Shown: positions 53,747-62,468 of the stretch, piece by piece | How positions within the stretch are numbered: the first letter of the stretch is position 1 | Layout of the letters: every line of letters begins with the position of its first letter | Assembly: GCF_022012435.1 (NCBI RefSeq) | Contig: NZ_JAKLUA010000009.1 | Span: 124,001-188,000, forward strand | Direction: 5' to 3' | Length of the DNA stretch: 64,000 nt | Source: Bradyrhizobium zhengyangense | GTDB lineage: Bacteria > Pseudomonadota > Alphaproteobacteria > Rhizobiales > Xanthobacteraceae | Position numbers and translations under genes: made by a program | Notes under the pieces: generated by a model | What the model saw: only the letters and a program-made list of their open reading frames with translations | Databases searched by the model: none | What the model was told of the DNA's origin: nothing

Positions 53747-54238
53747 CTAAAAGGGGCAGATCCGATTTAGCAGGCCGATCAAAGTGGATCGCTCCGTTTC
53801 ATTAAGGGGAGCAAGCATTCGGCGGTTATAGGGCGCCGTGAGCCGGACGGCGTCCCTCATCAATTTCTCGCCTTTCGACGTCAATGTGATCTCAATCGCA
53901 CGCCGGTCGATTTTGGACCGGCTTCGCTTCACCAGACCCGCGTCCTCGAGCTGGTGCAGAATTTTTGTCAAATTCGGGAGTTGAAGCCGCAACAGTGCTG
54001 CGATGCTACTCGGAACGACCCCCGGGTTGTCCCGCACCAGCATGAGGATTGCGTAGGTCGCAGGCGTCAGTCCGAGCTCGGCGAAGGTCTCATAGAAGCC
54101 GTCGAAGAACTTCAACTGGATCAATCGGATCACGAAGCCCGGGACGTTGCGAAGTGCGGCCAAATCGAGCTGCTTCTCTGCCGCCGTTGTTGCTATTGTC
54201 ATTAGCTCCCCTGGGTCATCCACGTTCGCATCTATCAT
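53747..54238 (-). CDS. MarR-family regulator
   Basis: 163 aa from the ATG at 54238; an ATG at 54202 with GGGGAG close upstream is an alternative. The winged helix is clear (AILMLVRDNPGVVPSSIAAL, LQLPNLTKILHQLEDAGLVK, RSKIDRRAIEITLTSKGEKL). It is divergent from the receptor and P450 genes with a perfect palindrome between, so it most likely represses them until an aromatic acid or similar ligand binds. Confidence 0.87.
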   Translation of the reverse strand: MIDANVDDPGELMTIATTAAEKQLDLAALRNVPGFVIRLIQLKFFDGFYETFAELGLTPATYAILMLVRDNPGVVPSSIAALLRLQLPNLTKILHQLEDAGLVKRSRSKIDRRAIEITLTSKGEKLMRDAVRLTAPYNRRMLAPLNETERSTLIGLLNRICPF

Positions 54239-54266
54239 GACGCATGCCGAATTGACATCGCCCAAT

Positions 54267-54287
54267 ATACTTATAAAATATAAGTAT
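54267..54287. promoter_or_regulatory. 21-bp palindrome, MarR operator
   Basis: ATACTTATA (54267-54275), AAA, TATAAGTAT (54279-54287): perfect 9-bp arms. TTGACA occurs at 54252-54257 on the plus strand, so the palindrome would cover the -10 region of the receptor/P450 promoter. The layout and size suit a MarR dimer. Confidence 0.75.
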
Positions 54288-54327
54288 TATGCGGCTGAGA
54301 CCGCAACGGTAGCCGGGAGGAGTATCC

Positions 54328-55536
54328 ATGAGGGTGACAAGCCTATTGGCGACGTGCGTCTCCTTGCTTGCGCTGATTTGCGGATCGGCCGATGCGCAGG
54401 AAACGGTGAAGCTCGGCGTTCTCAATGACCAGTCCGGAGCATTTGCAAGCTATCAGGGCATTGGGTCCGTCATCGCGGCTCAATTGGCTGTCGAGGATTA
54501 TGGCGGAAAGGCTGGCGGCAGGCAGGTCGAAGTCGTCAGTGCGGATCACCAGAACAAGTCGGACACCGGCGTCAACATCGCGCGTCGCTGGTATGAGAAT
54601 GAGGGCGTCGATGCAATCTTCGACGTCCCCAACTCGGCGATTGCGCTGGCAGTCGCGGGGATGAGCGCCGAAAAGAACAAGGTGTTCGTCGGCTCTGGCG
54701 CCGGTACGGCATTGTTGACTGGAGAAAAGTGTACGCCGAATACGGTGCACTGGACTTACGACACCTATGCTTATGGCCGCGGGCTCGGCAAGACCATCGT
54801 CGAGCAGGGCGGCAAAAAGTGGTTCTTCATCACGGCCGATTATGCCTTCGGCCACGATCTGGAGAAGCAGGCGTCCGAATCGGTCAAGGCATCCGGGGGA
54901 CAGGTCCTCGGAGCCGTCCGTCATCCCCTCGGGACGGCCGACTTCGCCTCGTTCCTGCTGCAGGCGCAGGCTTCCGGCGCCGACATCATCGGTATCGCCA
55001 ACGCCGGCGACGATACGATCACTTCGATGAAGCAGGCCGCCGAGTTCGGCCTGACCAAAGATCACAAACTGGTCGGTCTGATTCTGGGCATGAACGGCAT
55101 TCCGTCTCTCGGGCTGCAATTCGCCCAAGGCGCCCAAATCATGAATCCGTTCTACTGGGACCTCAACGAGGCCACCCGGTCCTTCGCCAAGCGCTTCTCG
55201 GAGCGCATCCCATCCAAGGCCTATCCCAACGACATGCAAGCCGGCGTCTACGCTGGCGTCATTCACTACCTGAAGGCCGTCGACAAGGTCGGTGGCGCGA
55301 AAGACGGTAGGGCGGTCGTTGCCGCCATGAAGGAGCTTCCGACCGACGATTCCTTGTTCGGCAAAGGTTTCATCCGCAAGGACGGACGTAAGATCCATCC
55401 GCTCTATCTCCTCCAGGTCAAATCGCCCGACCAGTCGAAATCCAAGTGGGACCTCCTGAAGGTTGTCGGGATCATCAAGGGCGAAGATGCCTTCAGACCC
55501 GAGAACGAGGGCAATTGTCCTCTCAGCAAACAATAA
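54328..55536 (+). CDS. ABC transporter substrate-binding protein, branched-chain (LivJ) type
   Basis: 402 aa. Signal peptide VTSLLATCVSLLALICGSAD (cut near ADA-QE). The periplasmic type I fold shows VKLGVLNDQSGAFASYQGIG, AAQLAVEDYGGKAGGRQVEV, ADHQNKSDTGVNIARRWYEN and FFITADYAFGHDLEKQASES. In alphaproteobacteria such receptors often bind aromatic acids or amides, not amino acids. No permease genes adjoin. Co-transcribed with the P450 gene 14 bp later. Confidence 0.9.
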   Translation: MRVTSLLATCVSLLALICGSADAQETVKLGVLNDQSGAFASYQGIGSVIAAQLAVEDYGGKAGGRQVEVVSADHQNKSDTGVNIARRWYENEGVDAIFDVPNSAIALAVAGMSAEKNKVFVGSGAGTALLTGEKCTPNTVHWTYDTYAYGRGLGKTIVEQGGKKWFFITADYAFGHDLEKQASESVKASGGQVLGAVRHPLGTADFASFLLQAQASGADIIGIANAGDDTITSMKQAAEFGLTKDHKLVGLILGMNGIPSLGLQFAQGAQIMNPFYWDLNEATRSFAKRFSERIPSKAYPNDMQAGVYAGVIHYLKAVDKVGGAKDGRAVVAAMKELPTDDSLFGKGFIRKDGRKIHPLYLLQVKSPDQSKSKWDLLKVVGIIKGEDAFRPENEGNCPLSKQ

Positions 55537-55550
55537 GTCGAGGGGCCGCC

Positions 55551-56729
55551 ATGAGCCAGTTTGCTTCTACTCGGATCGATCCGTTCGCTGATGAGGTGCT
55601 GAGGGATCCGTATCCGGCGTACCAGACCTTTCGCGAACTGGGACCGGTGTTCAGGATCGAGCCGTACGACATCTGGGCCATGGCGCGGTATGAGCAGGTT
55701 GATTCCACGCTCAAGGATTGGCAGACCTTCATCAGCGGAGAGGGCGTCGGCCTAAAGGGTATGAACCCAGCGCTGCCCCGGCCGATGACGCTACAGATCG
55801 ACCCGCCCGATCACGAGAAGGGACGCCGAATCCTCGCCCGGACCATGTCACCGGGCGTAGCGAAGAACCTGCGCGACACCTTTCAGAAGGAGGCCGAGAG
55901 GAAAATCGGCGAGCTCGTCGAGCGGGGGACCTTCGACGCGATGACAGATCTGGCCATAGCTTATCCCCTAAAGGTGTTCCCCGACGCCATTGGCGTCTCA
56001 GAGGAGGGACGCGAGAACCTGCTTGCCTGGAGCACGTTCGTCTTCAACAGCTTCGGACCGGATAATCACATTCTCGCCAGATCTCGTGATCCAGGGCTGA
56101 CCGCGCAGAAATGGATCATGGACCGTTGCGCACGCAGCGCGCTCAGACCCGATGGCATTGGAACGATGATCTACGAAGCTGCTGATGCAGGTGAGATTAC
56201 TGAACACGAGGCCACGCATTTGGTCCGGCCATTCCTAACTGCGGGTGTCGACACGACGATCAATGGACTGGGGAATACCTTGCTTGCACTCGCAAGCCAT
56301 CCAATGCAATTCGCCAAACTACACGAGCGCCCGGCACTCGCCCGCAATGCGTTTGAGGAAGGGCTACGCTATGATTCACCTGTGCAGACCTTCTTCCGCA
56401 CCACCTCGCGTGAAGTGGAAATGGCGGGCGATATCATACCAGCGAGGACCAAAGTGCTGGTCTTCATGGCATCCGCCAACCGTGATCCGGCTCGTTGGCA
56501 AGAGCCCGAGCGCTTCGATGTGGAGCGACCTGTAACAGGACATGTGGGCTTCGGCTCCGGCATTCATGCTTGTGTGGGCCAGATGATCGCACGCTTGGAG
56601 GGTGAGTTGGTTCTAACGGAACTTGCGAAGCGGGTAAAATCAATTGAACTCATTGCCGAACCCGAGCGCATGCTAAATAACACCCTTCGGGGGCTCAAAA
56701 GTATGCCAGTCCGCGTGACTGCTGCCTGA
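55551..56729 (+). CDS. Cytochrome P450, CYP199A-like
   Basis: 392 aa from the ATG at 55551 following GAGGGGCCGCC. All P450 marks are present: I-helix AGVDTT near residue 232, ExxR in FEEGLRYDSP, and haem loop FGSGIHACVG with Cys near 341. The start (DPFADEVLRDPYPAYQTFRE) and haem loop fit the bacterial CYP199A branch, which oxidises para-substituted benzoates. No ferredoxin or reductase gene is adjacent, so electrons must come from elsewhere. Substrate from branch and context only. Confidence 0.87.
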   Translation: MSQFASTRIDPFADEVLRDPYPAYQTFRELGPVFRIEPYDIWAMARYEQVDSTLKDWQTFISGEGVGLKGMNPALPRPMTLQIDPPDHEKGRRILARTMSPGVAKNLRDTFQKEAERKIGELVERGTFDAMTDLAIAYPLKVFPDAIGVSEEGRENLLAWSTFVFNSFGPDNHILARSRDPGLTAQKWIMDRCARSALRPDGIGTMIYEAADAGEITEHEATHLVRPFLTAGVDTTINGLGNTLLALASHPMQFAKLHERPALARNAFEEGLRYDSPVQTFFRTTSREVEMAGDIIPARTKVLVFMASANRDPARWQEPERFDVERPVTGHVGFGSGIHACVGQMIARLEGELVLTELAKRVKSIELIAEPERMLNNTLRGLKSMPVRVTAA

Positions 56730-57405
56730 GCGACCAATGGTGGCACTGTCCGATCTTGAGACCACCATCATCGACAGAGCAATTCCCATGCTACCAACTA
56801 GGGTCGGCCGCGAGGCGGGCAAGCCGCAGTTGGTTTGCTGCCCTGTTCAACAGCGTAGCCTCTCAGGCCTTGAAACGTCGCAAGACTACCGTTTTCAGGA
56901 GGCGCCAAGTCAAGGACAGACAATCGGCAGAATTTCAGCGTTGGTGCCAAACGACAATGAGCGAGACGATCACGCACTTGTCCCGAATTGGGCTCGCGAT
57001 GCATGCGGCCTGAGCAATACAAAGGCGCAGTGTCAGGTCAAAAAAGACGAGAGGGAGCTCCGCCAAAAGACCGGTTGTCTGCCCCCTCCCTGACTTGGCC
57101 GCCACAAGAGTGTAGGGAGGTCCTTTCAGGCATTCGGGCTTTCTAGAATAGCGTGAAAAGCTTCAAAGCCATGATCGGAGTAGGCAAGGCGTTTTGTTGC
57201 CTGAGGGCTGTTTTGTTCTCCTGATCTCCTCGTTGAGTCTCTCCTGCCAGCATGTAGACTAGCTTTGCCCCCAATGGCTACATCAGTAGCGGCCCGCCGC
57301 GGTGTTGGCGCGAACGGCTCGAAGTGTTAAGGTGCATCAAGACCTCAGCGGGTGGCTTCCGCTTTAAAATAGCCGAGGGGTTCTCGAACCTTGGGCAGCT
57401 CCAGA
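56730..57405. other. 676-bp stretch without a supportable gene
   Basis: One plus-strand frame (56737-57093) is open but has no family likeness. I see no RNA gene, palindrome or terminator of note. Confidence 0.5.
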
Positions 57406-59169
57406 TTAGGCAACAGCTTTCAGCTCCTCAATGACGCGGATCAGCTGCGCCGCAGGCTGGGGGTAAGCGATGAAGTAGCCTTGGGCTTGCGTGCAGCGTT
57501 GGTCACCAAGAATCCTAAGCTGCTCAGCTGTCTCAACCCCCTCAGCGACAATGGTCATGTCCAAGGCTTGCCCCAACTCGGAAATTGCCCTGACAATCGC
57601 CGCCGCGCTCGTCTCGCGGCTGAGATCCTGCACAAAGGATCGGTCGATCTTGATCTTGTCCAATGGGAAGCTCCGCAGATAGCTCAATGCGGAGTAGCCT
57701 GTGCCGAAGTCATCTATGGCGATGTGAACTCCTAGCACCCGCAACCTATTGAGAATGTCGCGCGTGATCTCTTCGTCGTGCAGCAGAATGCTCTCGGTAA
57801 TCTCCAGTTCGAGACGAGACCCATGCAAGCCCGCAGCAGCCAGGGCGCGGGTCACGGACAGTTCCAAGGCTCCGCGCCTGAATTGAACAGACGACAGATT
57901 GACCGCAACTCTTACGTCTTGCGGCCATGATGCGGCATCGCGGCAGGCCTGCTGAAGCACCCAATCACCAATCGGAACGATGAGCCCTGTCTCTTCGGCG
58001 AGGGGAATAAAGGTCGTAGGGGGTATCGTCCCTTTTTGCGGATGATGCCAGCGTAAGAGCGCTTCGAACGTGACAATCTGCTTGGATTCGATATTCACGA
58101 TGGGCTGATAAAACAGTTCGAACTCAGATCGTTGCAAAGCCTGGCGAAGGTCTACCTCGAGCTGCAGGCGCTCTTGCAAACGGACGTTCATTTCGTTCTG
58201 GAATATTCGATAGGTGCCGCGTCCATCGGACTTTGCCTGATAGAGCGCCACATCGGCATTCTTAATCACTTCGTCTGTTCCGTTTTCGGAGCATGCCGTG
58301 ATATTTATGCCAATGCTCGTGCCAATCATCACCCGGTGTTCATCGAGGAAGTAGGGTTCGCCAATGGATGCGAGGATTCTCTCAGCGAGGCTGCTGGCGT
58401 CCTCAGGATCGGCGGCATCAACCCGCAGAATCGCGAACTCGTCCCCGCCAAGCCGAGCGACGAGGTCTGTCGTCTTGGCGCAAGATTTCAATCGCTGCGC
58501 CACCTCAAGCAGCAGGGCATCGCCAACGCCATGTCCAAGCGTATCATTGACGCTTTTGAAGCCATCAAGGTCCAGACACAAAATCGCAATGCGCTTGTGC
58601 CGCCCTCGTGTTCCAACCGCGCGCTCCACAAGCTCGTGAAAGCTGCGCCGGTTGGCCAGTCTTGTGAGGGGATCGTGGGCCGCCAGAAATGCAATTTGCG
58701 CCTCGTGCAGCTTGCGCTCGGTCACATTCCGGCAGGTGCCTCGATAACCCTGGAATTTACCCCTCGCAAATGTCGGATTGCCGTTGATCTCCAGCCAAAG
58801 CTCGTCCCCCGCACGTCCGTCCAAGCAGATTTCGAACCCCCGAAATGGCTTTCGATTGGAAAGAGCCTGCAGATATTCGATCCAGGATTTGCTCGCGAGC
58901 GGATTGATCCCCAAGGCCTCCGCCAACTTGATTCCAATTTGGCCGGCCGGCAGCCCGAGGTCTTCCTTGCCGCTTGTAATCGTCAGCTGGTCATCGGTTT
59001 CCCAGACGACCTCCGAAGAGGTATCAAGGAAATCGCTCAGGCGTTTGAGCTCGCGCCTCAAACGGTCATTGTCCAATCTAAGCTGCTCGAGCGGGCCGGC
59101 TTCGCCAGAGCGACATGATTCTAGCGGGCTAGGCTTTGCTGCAGTCAACCAACAGCGGACATCGTTCAT
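57406..59169 (-). CDS. PAS-GGDEF-EAL cyclic-di-GMP protein
   Basis: 587 aa from the ATG at 59169; starts at 59214 and a GTG at 59316 are also possible and none has a strong ribosome site. A coiled leader (LRLDNDRLRRELKRLSDFLD) and a PAS sensor (SSEVVWETDDQLTITSGKED ... YRGTCRNVTERKLHEAQIAF) precede GGDEF (RLGGDEFAIL, intact) and EAL (FEALLRWHHP, DDFGTGYSALSYL, EGVET, intact). Both domains keep their signature residues, so it may make or degrade c-di-GMP, depending on the PAS signal. Divergent from the sigma-54 activator; a functional link is not shown. Confidence 0.9.
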   Translation of the reverse strand: MNDVRCWLTAAKPSPLESCRSGEAGPLEQLRLDNDRLRRELKRLSDFLDTSSEVVWETDDQLTITSGKEDLGLPAGQIGIKLAEALGINPLASKSWIEYLQALSNRKPFRGFEICLDGRAGDELWLEINGNPTFARGKFQGYRGTCRNVTERKLHEAQIAFLAAHDPLTRLANRRSFHELVERAVGTRGRHKRIAILCLDLDGFKSVNDTLGHGVGDALLLEVAQRLKSCAKTTDLVARLGGDEFAILRVDAADPEDASSLAERILASIGEPYFLDEHRVMIGTSIGINITACSENGTDEVIKNADVALYQAKSDGRGTYRIFQNEMNVRLQERLQLEVDLRQALQRSEFELFYQPIVNIESKQIVTFEALLRWHHPQKGTIPPTTFIPLAEETGLIVPIGDWVLQQACRDAASWPQDVRVAVNLSSVQFRRGALELSVTRALAAAGLHGSRLELEITESILLHDEEITRDILNRLRVLGVHIAIDDFGTGYSALSYLRSFPLDKIKIDRSFVQDLSRETSAAAIVRAISELGQALDMTIVAEGVETAEQLRILGDQRCTQAQGYFIAYPQPAAQLIRVIEELKAVA

Positions 59170-59412
59170 GCAGCTTGCAAGCGCCGCCGCGATAAAGTTG
59201 ACCGGAAATGCCATTTGCACTGCCCCCAAACAGCGAGGCCGCGATAGTAAGTGGGGGAAGCTGCGAAAAGGTTGCCGGCCTTTGGGGAATTGCGGCGGGG
59301 TTAATTGCGGGTTCACGGACCTGCCGAACCACTATGGACAGCGCAAGCCTCGCGAAGTTGATTTATCTTGCAGATATTGCTAACCTGCTTTGCATTTTGG
59401 AAAGAATGTTGC

Positions 59413-60855
59413 ATGCGCGACCTGCAAACAGTGCTGATCATCGCGCGGAGCGGCCCTGAATGGGCTGCCATCGCAGACACCTTGTCAGACCAATACGACT
59501 ACCGCGTTCTTTCCGCCGATTCGGTCGAAAATGCGAGGGCATCCCTGGCCGACGCCCAAGTAGACATTGCTCTCGTCGAGTATGGCGAAGGCAAAGGTCT
59601 GAAGTTCCTCGTTGATCTACGAGTATCTCATCCTGACGTGATCCGCATCCTGGCGCTCGAGGCCAAGACCGAGATCGGCCAACGGGAAATGGCGCCCGCC
59701 GGCATCTATCAGCTCATCCGTAAGCCGCTGGACGCCAACCAGATTGGACTTATGGTGGAGCGTGGCCTTGAGGCCCGTGAACTTGCCCGTCGACATCGCC
59801 TTCTTACACGAGAGTTCAAATTTCCAGCGAATGCCACAGGCATTCACGCAAGGCCCATTCTGCCGATGCAGCCGGAGAGCCGCCGTTTCGAAAAGCTCGT
59901 CTACGTCAGTGAAAAACTACACAACCTCAGCGAGCTCGCGCGAAAAGCAGCCAAAACGGAGCTGCCTATCTTGATTCAGGGGGCAACGGGGACGGGCAAA
60001 GAGCTTCTCGCTCGCGCCATTCATTACAACTCTGGCCGCCGCGACAGCCCGTTGCTGGTCCAAAACTGCGGGGGGATGTCCGATGAGCTCTTACAATCCG
60101 AGCTCTTTGGGCACAAGCGCGGCGCTTTTACGGGCGCTGTCTCAGACCGGCTGGGCCTTTTTCGCGCCGCGGACCGGGGAACGGTATTCCTCGATGAAAT
60201 ATCCGAGGTGTCTTCATCTTTTCAGGTGAGCCTGCTTCGTTTCCTGCAGGAGGGAGAGGTCAAGCCGCTCGGCTCCGACAAGATCGTCACCAGCAATGTC
60301 CGCATTATCGCTGCCTCCAACCGTCCTCTCCGCGCGTTGGTCGCCGCGGGCAAATTCCGACAGGATCTCTATTTCCGCCTGCGGGGATTCGAGCTGGAAG
60401 TTCCCTCGCTGAGTGATCGCCGAGAGGATATCCCGGTGCTAGCGGAGTTCTTTGCCGCCAAGCACAGCGAGGCGATGGGGCGCAAGATCCTTGGAATTTC
60501 TGCAGCCGTTCTCGAAAAGCTCTCCGCTTACGACTTTCCGGGAAACGTTCGAGAACTTGAGAACGAAATCCGCCGCATGGTGTCACTGACGGAGGAGGGG
60601 GAGTACGTCACCACCACGCACATGTCGCCCGCTATATTGGCGGCCCCGCCGCGCTCCCGCTTCAAGTCAGCCGGCGGGTACGAGCTGCGGGGCACCACCT
60701 TGAAAGAAAAGGTCGAATGCCTCGAAAAGCAAGTTGTCGCCGAAGTGCTGTCGCGGCATCGGTGGAATCAAAGCAAGGCTGCGAACGAACTTGGACTCTC
60801 GCGCGTTGGACTTTCCAACAAGATCAAGCGCTATAGCCTCGATGAGGCAGAGTGA
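59413..60855 (+). CDS. Sigma-54 activator, HoxA/HupR-like, with degenerate receiver
   Basis: 480 aa from the ATG at 59413. The receiver domain (residues 1-120) keeps its Lys (LIRKPLD) but the phospho-acceptor position is Glu (DIALVEYG, residue 56), and the acidic pair near residue 10 is replaced (IIARSG). The AAA+ domain is intact: GATGTGKELLARAIH (Walker A), GAFTGA loop for sigma-54, and FLDEISEV (Walker B). The C-terminus has a Fis-type helix-turn-helix (RHRWNQSKAANELGLSRVGL). HoxA/HupR relatives drive hydrogenase genes. A sigma-54 promoter precedes the hydrogenase genes downstream, so it is their likely activator. Confidence 0.87.
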   Translation: MRDLQTVLIIARSGPEWAAIADTLSDQYDYRVLSADSVENARASLADAQVDIALVEYGEGKGLKFLVDLRVSHPDVIRILALEAKTEIGQREMAPAGIYQLIRKPLDANQIGLMVERGLEARELARRHRLLTREFKFPANATGIHARPILPMQPESRRFEKLVYVSEKLHNLSELARKAAKTELPILIQGATGTGKELLARAIHYNSGRRDSPLLVQNCGGMSDELLQSELFGHKRGAFTGAVSDRLGLFRAADRGTVFLDEISEVSSSFQVSLLRFLQEGEVKPLGSDKIVTSNVRIIAASNRPLRALVAAGKFRQDLYFRLRGFELEVPSLSDRREDIPVLAEFFAAKHSEAMGRKILGISAAVLEKLSAYDFPGNVRELENEIRRMVSLTEEGEYVTTTHMSPAILAAPPRSRFKSAGGYELRGTTLKEKVECLEKQVVAEVLSRHRWNQSKAANELGLSRVGLSNKIKRYSLDEAE

Positions 60856-61106
60856 GACAGCCGATGGTACGCAACGAAGATCAGTTTAAGAGGGATCCCT
60901 CACCCAACCTGGTGCGCTTCCCCCAGTCGCGAGTTTCGCCTGCTCGCAGGACGCCAGCAAAGGATCTCGGGCTGAGCCTGCTTTCCAGAAGGCTCGGTCT
61001 GCCGGAGCGCCAATTGACTGGACATTGGTGCAGCCGCTGCGAGGGCATCTGGTACGGTTATCTGCTCGAGGTCGATTGTCCTGCATGTGGCAATCGTCAC
61101 GGCTGA
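60852..61106 (+). CDS. Small zinc-ribbon protein of the hydrogenase locus
   Basis: 84 aa from a GTG at 60852 that overlaps the activator stop (an ATG at 60864 is possible). The C-terminal part contains one zinc ribbon, CSRCEGIWYGYLLEVDCPAC (CxxC, 13 residues, CxxC). The basic N-terminal half (RFPQSRVSPARRTPAKDLGL) may bind nucleic acid or protein. I do not recognise the family. Translational coupling to the activator suggests a role in its regulation or in hydrogenase maturation. Confidence 0.65.
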   Translation: MRQPMVRNEDQFKRDPSPNLVRFPQSRVSPARRTPAKDLGLSLLSRRLGLPERQLTGHWCSRCEGIWYGYLLEVDCPACGNRHG

Positions 61107-61377
61107 GTACCGCTGCTCGTCTTCAAAAAATCAGCACCGAACGAGCGATACTTCAGCCTGCCTCAGGGAAGGAGCTTTGGGCACCGTCACCCCGTAACAA
61201 GGACTAATGCCAACCCTTGCAATATTTGATGCGCTGCAACGATCATTGCTTACATTGACAAGCTGGTATGCATAGCAAACTTAGTATGCGCGGCGTCACA
61301 CACCGTAGATCGCCCTGCGAAGTCAGCTGACGCTTAGAATCCTTGAGCTTTTTGAAAATTGCAAGGTACGAGCCGCT

Positions 61378-61393
61378 CGGCATGGTCCTTGCT
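61378..61393 (+). promoter_or_regulatory. Sigma-54 promoter of the hydrogenase operon
   Basis: CGGCATGGTCCTTGCT matches the -24/-12 consensus TGGCAYG-N4-TTGCW except for the first base; GG and GC are separated by exactly 10 nt. It lies 55 bp before the small-subunit start and downstream of the sigma-54 activator gene. The 340-bp gap 61107-61448 holds no other feature I can support, though upstream activator sites are expected. Confidence 0.8.
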
Positions 61394-61448
61394 ACCTCCT
61401 TCCGACAAAGATGCCATGCCAGCGCGTCTGATTTGGTGGAGGAAATAG

Positions 61449-62411
61449 ATGACTAATCTTCTTTGGCTCCAGGGGGGAGCGTGCTCCGGCAACACGATGT
61501 CGTTTCTCAATGCCGAGGAGCCAAGCGCCTGTGATCTCGTCACAGATTTCGGCATCAACGTCCTATGGCACCCATCGCTCGGCCTTGAGCTCGGCGAGAA
61601 TCTGAAGAAGCTTCTCAACGCGCTGACATCAGGACAGATGCCGCTCGATATTTTCGTGTTCGAGGGCACGGTGGTCAACGCGCCGAATGGCACTGGCGAA
61701 TGGAATCGCTTTGCGGGCCGCCCGATGAAAGATTGGGTCACCGATCTTGCCAAGGTCGCCGGCTATACTGTCGCGATTGGCGACTGTGCAACATATGGCG
61801 GTATTCCCGCGACTGCTCCCAATCCGTCAGAAAGCCAAGGACTACAATTTCTCAAACGTCAGCAAGGTGGCTATCTCGGCACAAGCTACCGATCAAAGGC
61901 AGGCTTGCCCGTCATCAACATACCGGGATGCCCAGCCCATCCGGATTGGATCACGCAAATTGTCGTCGCGGTGGCGACCGGCAGAGGTGCTGAACTCTCG
62001 CTCGACGAGTTTCAACGCCCAAAGACGTTTTTCACGAGCTTCACCCAGACCGGCTGTACGCGGAACATGCATTTTGCCTATAAGGTCTCAGCCACGGAAT
62101 ATGGCCAGCGAAAGGGGTGCCTGTTCTACGATCTCGGCTGCCGTGGACCGATGACGCATTCACCCTGCAACCGCATTCTCTGGAATCGGCAATCGTCGAA
62201 GACCCGAGCAGGCATGCCGTGCATGGGCTGTACCGAGCCGGAATTTCCGTTCTTTGAGCTGGCCCCCGGGACGGTATTCAAGACCCAGACTCTGATGGGC
62301 GTGCCCAAGGATCTGCCGTCCGGCGTTGACAAAGCCGGTTACGTCAAGCTGACCGCGGCCGCGAAAGCCGCCTCACCAGCATGGGCCGAGGAAGACATCT
62401 TCGTCGTCTGA
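61449..62411 (+). CDS. hucS: [NiFe]-hydrogenase small subunit, group 2a
   Basis: 320 aa, ATG at 61449 preceded by TGGAGGAAA. It begins MTNLLWLQGGACSGNTMSFL without a Tat leader, so the enzyme stays on the cytoplasmic side. Fe-S cluster Cys residues lie in GGACSGN, GDCATYGG, IPGCPAHPDW, QTGCTRN, GCRGPMTHSPCNRILW and MPCMGCTEPEFPFFEL. These stretches match group 2a enzymes such as mycobacterial Huc, not the sensor HupU. Group 2a enzymes oxidise H2, down to atmospheric traces in some species, and feed electrons to the respiratory chain. First gene of the operon after the sigma-54 promoter. Confidence 0.92.
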   Translation: MTNLLWLQGGACSGNTMSFLNAEEPSACDLVTDFGINVLWHPSLGLELGENLKKLLNALTSGQMPLDIFVFEGTVVNAPNGTGEWNRFAGRPMKDWVTDLAKVAGYTVAIGDCATYGGIPATAPNPSESQGLQFLKRQQGGYLGTSYRSKAGLPVINIPGCPAHPDWITQIVVAVATGRGAELSLDEFQRPKTFFTSFTQTGCTRNMHFAYKVSATEYGQRKGCLFYDLGCRGPMTHSPCNRILWNRQSSKTRAGMPCMGCTEPEFPFFELAPGTVFKTQTLMGVPKDLPSGVDKAGYVKLTAAAKAASPAWAEEDIFVV

Positions 62412-62468
62412 CGAGTGTCCTGCTCACAGACCTGTCGCTCAACCATCAGTCATCAGGAACCGATTCAC

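Noticed and set aside
54343..55533. A 396-codon minus-strand frame opposite the binding protein
   Set aside because: The plus strand codes for an obvious periplasmic receptor with signal peptide; the minus frame has no family likeness.
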